From the NCBI RefSeq assembly GCF_001411555.2, contig NC_049916.1:6572001-6636000 (forward strand): a DNA stretch of 64,000 nucleotides. The letters run 5' to 3'. Every line of letters starts with the position of its first letter. The stretch's first letter is position 1. Below, piece by piece: positions 35,728 through 48,110 of the stretch. Source of the DNA: Juglans regia (lineage: Eukaryota; Streptophyta; Magnoliopsida; Fagales; Juglandaceae). Under the pieces are notes generated by a model, which was not told the origin of the DNA, did no database searches, and saw only the letters and a program-made list of their open reading frames with translations. A program made the translations under genes and the position numbers.

Positions 35728-36287
35728 TATTTTAATAAGATATTCTTATTCTTAATTTAAACTCATTAAAACCAAACAAAAATTAAAAAAAATATTATTT
35801 TATTAAAGAGCCGTTTAACTTTTTCTTTTAAAAAAAATAATTGTGTAAAAGTTGTAAAATAATCATCTATATATTTTAATTATTTTATTATTTCCAAAGC
35901 TCAAGATGTTACGACTCAATATTAACTACAACAAAAATCTGTTTTTGCGAAGATTTGGACACAAAAAAGTAATTCATTATTGTTTCCTTGTTTCACTTCT
36001 CGAGAGTAAAAAAGTCACCATAAAAATGATATTTTGTGGTGAAAATATGTTGTCGCAAAGAATATTAATTGCTGGAAAAGAACTTTACATGTTTTGAGTC
36101 TTTTACGGCGACACAAAAAATGTTGCTAAAAATAACTTTCAGCCCATATCGACCGAGAAATCCCAACTCCTTCCCCCCGCCTTACTTCCCCATCTATCTT
36201 AATACTCTCTCTCTTCTCGGTAAAGTTTTTACTGCTATCCTCGCACTATCTACTTGCTGCCTCGCCATCGCCTCGTTGCTTAACCGG

Positions 36288-36336
<49 letters not shown>

Positions 36337-36346
36337 GATTAGGTGC
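35728..36346. other. Intergenic: AT-rich and CT-rich, no gene
   Basis: AT-rich sequence upstream of the PPR gene, then short words resembling a CACTA-type subterminal block at about 35915-36130 (GCGACACAAAAAATGTTGC-like), then a CT-rich stretch and a CT microsatellite at 36291-36331. Confidence 0.45.
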
Positions 36347-36354
36347 CCTACCAT

Positions 36355-39029
36355 TAAGATTGTTCATCCGGGCAATATTTTTTTTTTGGCCCGGTCCGGA
36401 ACCCGGATACCCAATTTTCAGTTCTGAGTTTCGGCCCGAATTTGATCCGGGCTGAAATCTGGATTATAAAACCTGGACCTATACGGTCCGGATACGGGTG
36501 ACTTATAGCGGGTTCTAGATTTCCAATCTGGTACCCACATTTATACCTAAAAACAAAAGGCCCCTTCGTCGAGTACCAGTTCATCTCTTTGAGTTTCTCT
36601 TCGCAATTCATCTTCTTTCTTAGGTTTAGCTTTCATCGATCCTCTCTCTCTCTCTCTCTTCTTCGAGTTTCTCACTTGTGGCTCGGTGGTCTTCTTCTCT
36701 CTCTTTCTCTCTCGTGCTGAAACCCTAGCTCCTGTCACTCTTCCTCTGTCGATCAAAGTTCTGTTCCTCGTGGCCGTCGTCTTCTACTTTTTCGCTCCGT
36801 TGTTGACTTCTACAACCATAGTTAGTTTTTCTCCATTTCACACACACACACACACACACACTCTCTCTCTCTCTGTGTTGGTGCTATTATTTCGATTTGG
36901 GTTGTGAATATTGTCTTTGTGTTAGTTCTTCTTGACAAACCGAAGGTTCATATTTCCTTTTTTGGAAAATATCCCCGAAACCCATGCTTTACACTTCCAA
37001 ATCTGTATTTTTTGACAATGTTTTAGATCTGTAAGCATGTGGGAAAGAATTAGGGTATGTTTTGGTTTGTTTTTAAACGTGGGGTTTTATTTATTTATTT
37101 GGGTATGTTATATGCTGTTATTTTGTTAGATCTGCTATTTCTGGGTCTTGGCTTGCTTTCTGCGACTGTATTTTTGTTCTCTATATTGATTTTGGGTTTA
37201 TTTTGATGTGAATGTTTGAATGACATAATTTTTGTGTAGTGTTTTTATGGATTAGATCTGGATTTGTGAGACCTAGTAGGGAGGAGTGAAAATATCCATA
37301 ACCACACAGTCTCCTAATAAGATTTGGATCTGAGTTTGTGAGATCTAGATCGTGGGCATAAGTTTTAGATGATGTTGAATCCATTTTCTTATAACAGATT
37401 TGGTACTAAACTCGTATGTACTTTTATTTAAAATCATGATAACTCTTCCAATCAATAATAGAGCTCTGTAGTAGAAATGGGTAATCATTTCCAAGTTCTA
37501 TCTTCTATCTGTTTTAAAAATATTGGAGTTATTAGAAGTTCAAGATTTTAAAATACCTACCATAACAACTCATTTTATTGGTTTCAATTACCTATTCAAT
37601 GATTGTTTCAACTAAATATAATATCAACTTACCTATAAAAAAAATGATACTTCTGTAACTTGATAGACAACACAAATATTGACATATTGTTGCTCTGCTG
37701 ATGGTTTAGATATATATTGGACATCATTTTGAGCTAGGCTAATCTTTCATAAAAATTTTGTTTGCTATCTTGCAATATATTGGACACAATCTCAATTAAA
37801 ACAAGAAAGAAAATTATGGCTAAGAAAACTGGAGGTTTTATACTCTGTAAATTAAATGTATTTACTTGGTCAATTCTAAACAGAGAGAGCAAGAAGTTCT
37901 AAGTTGCCTCGCTAGCTGTTGTATTAATTTCTTCTCTTATATATTGCAGCAGGAGTACTCCTAGTAGTAGTAGTAGTTGTTGTTGTTGTTTCCATCTTCA
38001 TGACTATGACTGTAATATAAGGGTGATCAAGACTCAGATAATTGCAGATAGCATATATATAATGTGTAGGGGACAAGTCATCTTGCAATAGCCAATTCTA
38101 TAGATGTGTAGAGCATAGAAGTTTTACATAATCCAACTTATAAAGGTATTCCTATAAATCTATAGATGCTAATTTCTGTTCAATATGGTTATAATTAAAG
38201 TTATACATAGTTGTTTAATTTTGTACTAATTTTGTGATTTTGTAATTGCATTGCCCATTTTAGTATTTTTCTTTTTTCTATATTAGCCCCTTGTCTAGTA
38301 ATTTTGTACTGACCTTTTTTGCTTACAGAATGTGCAAGATCTCTCTGTCATATCATTTGAAGTTGCTACTTGCTAGAATTATTTTGTAATTCATATATTG
38401 TAGTTTTGTATTTTGCAATGTAATGTAATGTGTGAATAACAAAATAGTGTAATATGTAGTGAATTGCATGCATTTTAGTTTTTCATTTTTATATATTTTT
38501 ATTATTCTGAAAAATGTTAGTATTATGCTTTTTAATGATGACTCAAATATTTTTCATAAAATATATGATTTTATAAAAAATTATGATTTTCAACACTTTT
38601 TAATTTTTTTTAATAAATATAGAAGACTTATGCTTTTCAACATTTTAATTATAGGTTTTTATCAAAGAAAATGCTAGTATTTTGTTTTTTAATGATGACT
38701 CAGAAAAGTGTTTAATAAAATATATGCTTTTATAAAAAATTATGATTTTCAACACTTTTTTAATCTTTTTTTAATAAATATAGAAGAATTATGCTTGTCA
38801 ACATTTTAATTATAGGCTTTTATAAAAAAAACAATTATGCTTCTAAACCCTTTATACGACTAAAAAAAAAAAAAAAATACGGGTACAACCCGAAACCCAG
38901 ATTTTCAGCTTTCAAAAATCGGGATCCACCCGGGTTTCGGCCTGGGTCTAACCCGGACTTCCGGCCCGGGTTTGAAACCCGGGTTCCGGTTTGGATATAC
39001 TCGGGTTGGAACCCGGATGAACACCCCTA
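36355..39029. mobile_element. hAT-like element with word-array arms, 2,675 bp, 8-bp target duplication
   Basis: A perfect 8-bp duplication CCTACCAT sits at 36347-36354 and 39030-39037. The ends are TAAGATTGTTCATCCGGG and, inverted, TAGGGGTGTTCATCCGGG (14 of 18 match). Each arm is a dense run of degenerate CCCGG / CCGGAT / CGGGT words (36359-36535 and 38880-39020). The interior has a CT-rich leader-like block with CACACA and CTCTCT repeats (36560-36880), AT-rich DNA, and a 157-bp tandem repeat near the right arm. No transposase was found. An 8-bp duplication with a TAGGGGTG-type end fits hAT; non-autonomous. Confidence 0.7.
38515..38828. repeat. Two-copy tandem repeat, unit about 157 bp
   Basis: The block with TTTTTAATGATGACTCA, AAAATTATGATTTTCAACAC and AACATTTTAATTATAGG occurs at about 38515-38670 and again at about 38672-38828. 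It lies inside the hAT-like element just before its right word-array arm. Confidence 0.75.
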
Positions 39030-39037
39030 CCTACCAT

Positions 39038-40853
39038 GGTGTTGTAGCAACCCATGGCAGTGTGTCACCTCCTCTACTCGGTCTCTATTTTAGTAAGCTC
39101 TCTCATTCTCACTTTTCTCTCTTTGTGTCTAATTCTCTCACTCACGCTCTATTGGTTTCGCCATTATCTCTTTGGTTGTTACCCTCGTTCTCTCTCTGCT
39201 AGATTTGTCCATCTTTCTCTCCCTCATTCTCTCTCTACCTCTCTCTCTGTCTGTCTTTTGCTATATGTTTTTAGATTATTTTTTTGTTCATTTGCAAGTG
39301 AAAGGATCATGAATTACAGAAGATTCTATCCAATACTAGTTTGATTGTGAAATTGTTTTGAATTGCAGAAATATATCTACTTCTTGTTAGTTTTTATGTA
39401 TTAAAGTTTATCTATCTATCTTAAAGTACAATATTTTCAATGATTCTTTCACTTCTTTGCTATGTGTATGTTTGGGATTGCGGTAGAAAATATAGTTTAT
39501 ACCTTTAGGGCTTATAACTTTTAGCTGAAGTGATAAGTTCTACGAATAAAAATTTATTATACTATTTGGTAACTATATATTTAAAACACTTTCAAACGTG
39601 TTACATTTGTTTGAAAACAAATTTAAAAAGTGTTTTCTGAAATAGAAATGACGTGTTACATTTGATTTTCTTAAAGATTATGATCATATCCTTAAAAGCT
39701 TAACGTTTATAATTATCTAAAAGTTGTATATGTATTTTGACCCATTGACAGTCTCTTTAAAATTTGAACTACATTCCAAATTATCCAAAAAAGCGCGTTT
39801 AAGGAAAAAAACCAAAATAATACTTTTCTCGAATGTACTTTTTAGCTTATTTGAGATTAAAATGTATTTTAATATGTAACATCTAAACAATCTAACTTTG
39901 TTATTAAAGTGATTTTAAGGTTATTTAAGTATTTTTAAGACTTCTAACGCAACTCCAAACAGATCCTATATATACTCGAGAAATATGCAATTAAATACAT
40001 GTTTGGTAAGTGAGAATTTCAGCAAATTTTCAAAATTTGTAAAAGAAAAATTGAGGTGTATTTTGTATTGAATTTTGTGAAAGTGGGTAGATAGAGGGAG
40101 AAGTTGTTTCAATGATTTTTTTTTGCAAATCTTATTTATTGCAGTTCGTGAAAGTTGATAAATAGAATTGAAAATGTGTACTAATTTTGGATTGAAGTCT
40201 TGTGAGTAATGTTTCTTTTTAGTTTTGTGAAAGTTGTTTTGATTTGTGTTTACATATATAGGCAAATGATTATATGAAATAGTTTTTGAGTAATATAAAA
40301 CTTTCTTGGTATTACAAGTACTAGATGCTTGAGTTGACACTTGTTTTTAGAAAAAAAAAAAAATCCGTTAGGTTTTATAAACTAATTTTTTTATCGATGG
40401 TTTTTAAACTAATTAAACATACCATAAAGTATATAATCTTGAAACCTTACTATAAATATGAATGGGCCAATATATCACCCATTACATGATCAAAAGGGGA
40501 AAAGTACAACAGATAAATGACATGCATGGAGAATTGTTTAAGTTCCAATGAGATTTTTCCATTTGATTCATATTAATTTCCAAACATCCATAATTAAGTA
40601 AAGCCATTTCAGGCCTCATGAAATAGTTTTAACATTTTGTGCCTCTTTTGTTCAAGAAAATACATCAGAGTCATGAACAAGATACAATAATTATTCAATA
40701 TTCTTAAATATTTCCGAGAAAGAAGTATAATCATTTTACTAAATAATATATATGCAAGGTTTTGGAAAATCAATATTCATGTTTTTTTTTTTTTATAATT
40801 TTTTTTATGAGTTACTTTTGGCCTTGTTGGATGCTAACAACTTGTGCCATTTT
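39038..40853. other. Intergenic stretch, no gene seen
   Basis: A CT-rich part at 39070-39260 continues the CT-rich flank interrupted by the hAT-like element. The rest is AT-rich without coding signal. Confidence 0.5.
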
Positions 40854-41609
40854 TAGAGGTGTAAATTGAAGGGCTGTCCATCATTTTCTCCGGATCGGAC
40901 TGGACCGGACCGAACATCCATAAGGATCGGACCAGTAACTATCGGTCTGACCAAATATAAAAAAATTATTTAAATTACTAAATTAAAATTAAGTGAATTA
41001 TTAATGTGGATTATGTAACTAACTCATTAAAAAAATATATTTTATTATAATTATATTTATGATGTTAATAGTTACTACTTACTAATTAAGATTTTACTCT
41101 TTAGTATGCATAATTATTAATAATGTCATACATTTTATATATGGTTAATGAATATCAAATAATTTCATTGTACATAGATTATTCATGCTCGCTTGCAATT
41201 TAGGTATTAAAAAAAATACATAATTATTTTAATTAAGTGTAAATAATAGAGTATGTATGAATATATGATATATTAACTATTTACATATAATTACATAAAT
41301 TATAACATGATTTCTGATTTATTATTAATAGATAGTATATATTATTTTATATTTTATATGATCAATGATAATAAATTAGATGAAAATTACATCATTAACT
41401 TATATAATTAATATATAAAAATAATATATTAAATTATTAAAAATATTTTTAAAATATATATAGGAGTTCAGTTCGGTTCGGTCCCAAATTTATAGACCTC
41501 GGGACCGGACCGAATTTATTCGGTCCACAATTTGTAAGACCGAGACCGACCGATCTTAACTTCAGATCGGTCAATTTTTTCTGTCCGAACCAAACTCTTT
41601 ACACCCCTA
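40854..41609. mobile_element. hAT-like element with CGGACC/CGGTC word arms, 756 bp, 8-bp target duplication
   Basis: A perfect 8-bp duplication GCCATTTT lies at 40846-40853 and 41610-41617. The ends are TAGAGGTGTAAATTGAAGG and, inverted, TAGGGGTGTAAAGAG (11 of the first 12 match). The left arm has ATCGGACTGGACCGGACC and GATCGGACCAGTAACTATCG; the right arm has the same words inverted (AGTTCGGTTCGGTCCC, ACCGGACCGAATTTATTCGG, GACCGAGACCGACCGATC). The AT-rich core is non-coding. Non-autonomous. Confidence 0.8.
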
Positions 41610-41617
41610 GCCATTTT

Positions 41618-43260
41618 TGTGGAGTGGGGCCATTTACTTCGATTAAATATGAATTCTTTATAACTTGTTTGCTTGACTCTTTATATCTCTTAATTTTGTT
41701 CAATTTGTAGTTTTATGTCGTTTCCTAATTCTTGTTTTTATTGATATATTTTTTTCATTGTGGAAAGAGAGAGTGAGAGAGAGAGAGCAAGTGTCATGGA
41801 GAGCCTAAACAACTTCTTTGGTTGAGGATGAAGGAAGAAAATGTGAGACATTGTTCATGTTACTCATGTTTCATTTTATATTCTTCCTTTTTATTTTTTA
41901 CTTTATTTTGCTCGTTATACATGAAGTTGCCCCACTTTTCTAGTTAACTATAATCTTGAAAAAGGAAAATCATACATGTCTTGAGTGGGCTTCTTATAAA
42001 GGTCACCTTTAAAGACTGAACTCTTTTGCTTAGCTATATTGCTCAATTTTAATATGTGATTTTAAACAGTTTATAGTTTGGATATTTCATCTTATAAATT
42101 TTGAATATTTTTAGCAATCAATAACAAGTTGCATGGTCTCAAATTGCGTCCTAATTGACTTAAACTGATGGATCATGGGGGGATTATATAAATATCATAC
42201 TAATATATATATATATATATGTTTATAACCTCGATAATTATGGAAAAAAGCACCATATCTTTTTTATTGTTATGGGGTCAAAGTCACTCACTCACTCAGG
42301 AACACTGACTTTCAATATTTGTTGAATATCACAAATATATGAGTTTGTGAGTTTGTATCATGAATGATCGATCCATTGGAACTAACATTGTGCTCAACGC
42401 TATCGTAGACTATTCCAATAACTAGCCTTGATCTGAACTCTTTTTATCATTAAAGTTATTGACTTTAATAACTTTTAATACTTATGCAGTTCAAGTGTTG
42501 AATTAAATTATATCATATTGCTTTTTCTAGTACGTGCACCTGACGCATATCTATATATGCAACTCTATGAAATATTCCATTTGAAGGGAAATTGCATAGT
42601 TTTTTAGATTTTGCATGATTCCCGTTGATGCTAATCTCTGTGTGAAGTGCAACGTGGTTGCAACAAAGCCAGTTTGTGCCTACTTTTTAAACTGATAGTC
42701 TATGTTTTGTGAATGAAGTTGAACATCTTCCTTATTTGTGACAAAATAAAAGTTAAGTTATTTCATTGTTATTGGGTTTGAGTTTATTAGATGAATATGC
42801 TTTTCACCAATCTTGTTCTGTTACAGTATTATCTAAAGAGCCCCATATTTTTTGCCTATATCATTACATAGAAGTTATCAGCTCTGTGATTGACATCATC
42901 TATTGTCTGCTCACCAACATTGCACATCATGTGATACTCACTTTTTCGTTTTTAACACTTGGTCATTCTTAGCAATTTTCAACCTATCAACTAGATGACA
43001 TTGGCATCATTGTTATTGGTACTATATGCATTGATCCAAAATAGCAATAAAAATATAGTTGTAGACTATAATATTTAAATGTTATTAGTAAGAAACCCCT
43101 ATGAGCATTTCATCACTTTGGTAACTGATAATTTTCATTATACACAATTATGCCAGAATTTTATATTTTCATACTTATGATAAAGACCTAAGGTCAAGAA
43201 AGATTGGTTAGAAATTTAGGAGGCAATCTTATTACTTTTAGAGGTTTATTTGTTTTGTAG
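41618..43260. other. AT-rich stretch, no gene recognised
   Basis: Nothing identifiable except a TA run at about 42202-42220. It may include the 5' part of the CACTA element whose transposase starts at 43261, but no CACTA terminus was located. Confidence 0.45.
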
Positions 43261-46200
43261 ATGGACAAGAGTTGGATGCATATCATGCATAGATTTAGAT
43301 TTAGGGAATATGCCAAAGGCATTACATAGTTCATTACTTTGGCAAGAGCTTATGCTATCGGTCATGACGAAACCTGTTGTCCATGTAGCCTATGCTCAAA
43401 TATATATATATATATATATATTTATTATTATTATTATTATTTTCTAGTTTTAAGCGAGGTAGAGAGTCACTTATTCATTACAAAGATATGACTCAAATTA
43501 CATAGCATGAATATTTCATGATGAGAATGAAACTTTATTTTTTAGTAATGATGATGGTTTGCATAATGCCAAACACGATAATGAATACATTGATGATGTT
43601 CCATAGATATTCATAGATGTTTGCGTCAACCGAGTCATTCCATGCTGGGGGTTCCACGCCAGTTGAAACTGAATCAACTAAATCTCTTGAACAACTCTTG
43701 GTTGATGCCCGACGTCCTCTTTATGAAGGTTGTATGAAGTATTCAAAGCTTTCATTTATTATTAAGTTGCTACACATTAAAACAATTGAGGTTGGAGTGT
43801 GAAGTTTTTTGACATGCTCCTTCAATTGCTGAAGTCATCTTTTTTCGATGCTCTTTTGCTTAATTCATATCAAGAGTCACGCGACTTAGAGTGATGACTG
43901 GACTTCAATTATACCAAAATACACGCTTGTTCAAATGATTGCATACTTTTTGGATGAAAAATACAGAGAAACAAAAGTGCCCTAAATGTAAGGTATCAAG
44001 GTGCGTCTTCAATAGAAGTAAGCAACGAAAAATTCCTCAAAAGGTTCTGCGATATTTCCAGTTGAAGTCAAGGTTATAAATATTGCTTATGTCACAGAAA
44101 ATATCAGCTGATTTGAAATGGCATAGAGGCAATGGCGTAAATGATAAAGGTATTCTAAGGCATCTTGCTAACTCTGAGGTGTGAAAAACATTTGATAAAG
44201 AGCATGCTTGGTTTGTGGAAGATGCTTGAAATGTGAGGCTTGGTCTTGCTAGTGACAATTTCGACTAGTGTGGTGCCTTGTTCCTCGGTAAAGAGATTGG
44301 TAAGTATCTACAGAGCTAGGAATGACAGCTGATTGGCAACACCCCAATTGTTATTGTCAGGTTTAGGTGCGTAATCATGGATTGATTATGCAGTAATTAA
44401 AATAAGTCACAACAGAATAAGTAAAGGTTTAGTTATAAACTATTTGCTAATTGTACCAGAGATCTAAATTGATAGGAAGTTCATCCATTAATGCTAATAA
44501 TATTCATATGTCATTGTCACTTCTCCAATAATATTATATACCACCAACTGTTAATGGCTTACATCTAGGTACAATGAACCAAGCATGATTTATTGTTTGA
44601 CTGAAGAATACATCTTAATAAAATACAAATAACTAATGATAGAGACAAGCTTAATATCTACGACTCGAGTAAGTTTGGTCCTTCGTCCTTGGGAAACTTC
44701 GCTTGGATTACGTCTGCATAAAGATTTAAACAAAATCGTAGGTGAGACCATCACAATGAAACTTTTAAGAAATTTTTGTATGTTAAATACCCATGATAAT
44801 ACTACTAATGAGAGACAATGAAGATGAATATGCATGCACTATTTCATGTAAATTGATCTGTGAATACATGTTTATGCATGTCAAGAAACCACCATTCGGT
44901 CAGAAACACATTTCATATTTATGGAGAGGAACTAATCTTTGAATAAAACACAAGTATACAAGCATGGTGATGAATCACCTTCTGAAAAAATCTCATGTAT
45001 GCATAGTTATTATCATGGCAAGGAACAACTCTCTTATCAAAACATATAAAATCCATCATATCATTTCAAGTAGAAGTTAAACTACATAAACAATATTTTT
45101 AACACTACGGTAGAGCTAGTATTGTTCCTTCCATTGAATCATTTGAAACCACTTACTTCTTACTCTTAGACCAATATCACCAAAAAATGAAATCGATATT
45201 TATTTACAGCCACTAATAGATGAAATCATTGATCTATGGGGAAATGGTGTAGGTATATATGATACAATGGTAGCCTAGATATCTTAATTGCATGTAGCTT
45301 TATTGTGGAAAATCAACGAATTTCCCGTATATGGAAACCTCTTAAGATGGAGCACTAAAGGAAAAATGATATGTCCATTGTGCAAACAAGAAACATATTC
45401 CATGTGGTTGACGTATAGCCAAAAGCAATATTATATAGGTCATCATTAGTTCTTACCATCAGCCTATATTTGGAGAAAGAAAAGAGTTTTTTCAATGGCA
45501 ATGAAAAGCATTGTGGCCCACCGACAATGTTGTTGAGAGAATATATGATCAATCAACTCCAAAATATTCCAAATGCTCATTTTGGTAAAGCTATAAAGAA
45601 AAGTAAGCGTACCATTGAGGAATCGAATTGAACCAAAAGAAATATATTCTTTCAATTGTCGTATTGGTCCACTCTAAATATTAAATATAACCTAGAAAAA
45701 ACATCTTAGAAACATTGATGAATATTCAAGAAAAAACTAAAAATTATGTAAATACATGTTGTGACCTTTCCAATATTAAGATAAGGAAGGATTTACAACG
45801 TAAACAAGATGGAGAATGCATTATTATGCGACGTGCATATTTTACCTTATATGGAGTTGAGAGGATAAATTTTTCTAGTTGGTTGAATAATGTGAAATTT
45901 CTTGATGACTTCATTTATAATATTTCTCGATGTGTTAGTAGTATCAATTGCAAAATCTCCAAGATGAAAAGTTATGATTGTCATATTTTCACACAAAGAT
46001 TACTTCGTGTTGCAATTTTTAGATACTTACGACACAGTATATGGTTGGCACTAAATAGTTTGAGCAAAATTTTCAAATAATTGTGTGCTAGAACTTGTAA
46101 GGTTGATGTGCTAAAGCGATTTGAGGCTGATATCGATGTCATTCTATGCAAAGTTGAGGTGGTTTTTCCAACTAGTTTCTTTGATGTAATGACCCATTTA

Positions 46201-48110
46201 ACCTATCATTTTCCACATGAGGCCTTGCATGTGGGACTAGTTCAATATAAGTGGATGTATCCTTTTGAGAGGTCTTTTGAAAATTTTAAGACATACATTA
46301 AGAATAAGGTTTGCACGAAAGGTTCAATAGCCGAAGCTTATATCCATGTAGAATGCTTGAATTCTTGCTCCATGTATTTCTACAATGTTGAGACTAGGTT
46401 TAACCCACAAGAATGTAACTTTGATATTCGAGAAGGTGGTGTATGAGATAGACTATGTATTTTTACAAAAAAGGTGCGACCCATGGGTTTGGCACTACGT
46501 CACCGACTAGACGATGGCTTTTTTATAACGGCCTATTGGTATGTGCTTAATAATTGTGAAGAGATTTGAAAATAGCTCGAATAAGTACCTTCAATAACTC
46601 AGTAGGTTAATATATTTTATTTCTACTTCATCTTAACAATTCTTTAGGATTATTTACGCATGCAAGATTTTTGTATAGTGAGCACTACAACAAGATAAAG
46701 GAAAATTACATAGATAATGTCGATTGTATGTGTGAAGCCGAATTTCCAAAGTGGTTTGAGTCACATGTATGCTTCCATATTTATGAACACTTTATCCAAT
46801 TACACCATTTACACTTCACTTTTTTCTTTTTTGGTTGCATGACGTTGCTCCTTGTTTTCACTTGGGACAAATTCAAAATTTGTATATTAACAATTCAAGT
46901 GAAGTGGTCGAAGATCTATATGTATTAGTATGTGGGCTTGGGTTGTGTCATGAACGTCATAAGATTGGTTTCATGGTATACTAGTTACTGCGAACACCAA
47001 TCCCAAAGTGTCGAGTTCTATGGTGTTCTAAGAGCATTAGCATTGGATTGGCTATCCTATTCTTCAAATTTTGACTAATATGTAACTTTTTCACATTTAG
47101 CTAATCATTCAAAACTTGAAGTCTACATTGGATTAGTCATCACACTCTCTATAATAATAAAATATTATTATTTTTTATTATTTATATTTTTTTATTAATT
47201 TTTATTTTATTTTCATAATTTTTAATAACTTCCAACAAATCATATTCATTTTTATTTTCACAATCTAACAATCTATAATATAATAATCTCATATATATAT
47301 AGATAGTAAAATCTCATATGAATAAAAATATCATATCTATAATATAATAATCTTAAAAAATACTTTTAGATTTGCTATAATTCTTTTCATATTTGAAAAG
47401 AAGAATGGATTTACTGTAGCTTATAGTTTGGATGAAAACAATTTAGCTAATTCAATGTGGAGCAAATATGGATGATGTTTACTAAATTTGAAGATGAAAA
47501 GACATTTGGCTAATCCAATGCTAATGCTCTAATAGACATTCTGGAATTTTGATACATGGTATGACGTCGTGTCTACTTATTCAAATGTGATTGGTTCAAC
47601 ATCACTGATCTCAAATGAGGGATACAAGTGAGTGATCATCTTACGAGTGTTAATATGTCCCAAACATGGTATAGGAATGAGCCATTTGTTTTTGTGTGCC
47701 AAGTTTCACAAGTGTTTTAGTTACAAAATACAAGTTTGCATGGTAATTGGTATGTGGTGAAAAAGTTACAAATATAATGTGTATAATGTTCCACGAGTAC
47801 CATTGGTAGAAGACGATGCATATGATTCTAGCGGTATTGATGTGTACCAAGAGGATGAATCCTCTAATGTTTATGTATGGGTTCAATTCGATGACAATTG
47901 ACTGGTTACTCCACCGCATAGACTTGATGTAGAGTCCACTCAGATTGTTGCATCCTCACTAATGAGGCACGCTAATCACAATCTCTATGAAAATATTTTT
48001 ATCAATGAAGATAACAATAAGACTTTTCAGATGATAGCACCAACAACAAGGGAAGTATGTGCAAAGAGAATATCTTCATGGACGAAGAGACGGGCATGAA
48101 CTAGGTAATC
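43261..48110 (+). pseudogene. CACTA (En/Spm) transposon, TNP2-type transposase remnant
   Basis: In order on the plus strand: MDKSWMHIMHRFRFREYAKG at 43261 (typical TNP2 start); LEQLLVDARRPLYEGCMKYS...SKLSF at about 43690; KCPKCKVSRC at about 43978; FDKEHAWFVEDARNVRLGLA-like at about 44190-44260; IYLQPLIDEIIDLWGNGVGI at about 45200; ICPLCKQETYSMWLTYSQKQ at about 45370; the transposase/DUF4218 part at 45715-46443 (KMKSYDCHIFTQRLLRVAIF; VFPTSFFDVMTHLTYHFPHE; GLVQYKWMYPFERSF); and a DUF4216-like tail (VQFDDN, 47878-47899). Frameshifts and stops break it everywhere, so it cannot make transposase. A Tourist-like MITE (47032-47529) and an unidentified block (about 44330-45180) are inserted. Confidence 0.82.
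47032..47529. mobile_element. Tourist-like MITE (PIF/Harbinger), TAA target duplication
   Basis: The terminal inverted repeat GAGCATTAGCATTGGATT(G/A)GC matches in 20 of 21 positions at the two ends. Both flanks are TAA (47029-47031 and 47530-47532), the 3-bp duplication typical of this superfamily. The core is AT-rich and non-coding. It is nested in the TNP2 pseudogene. Confidence 0.85.
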
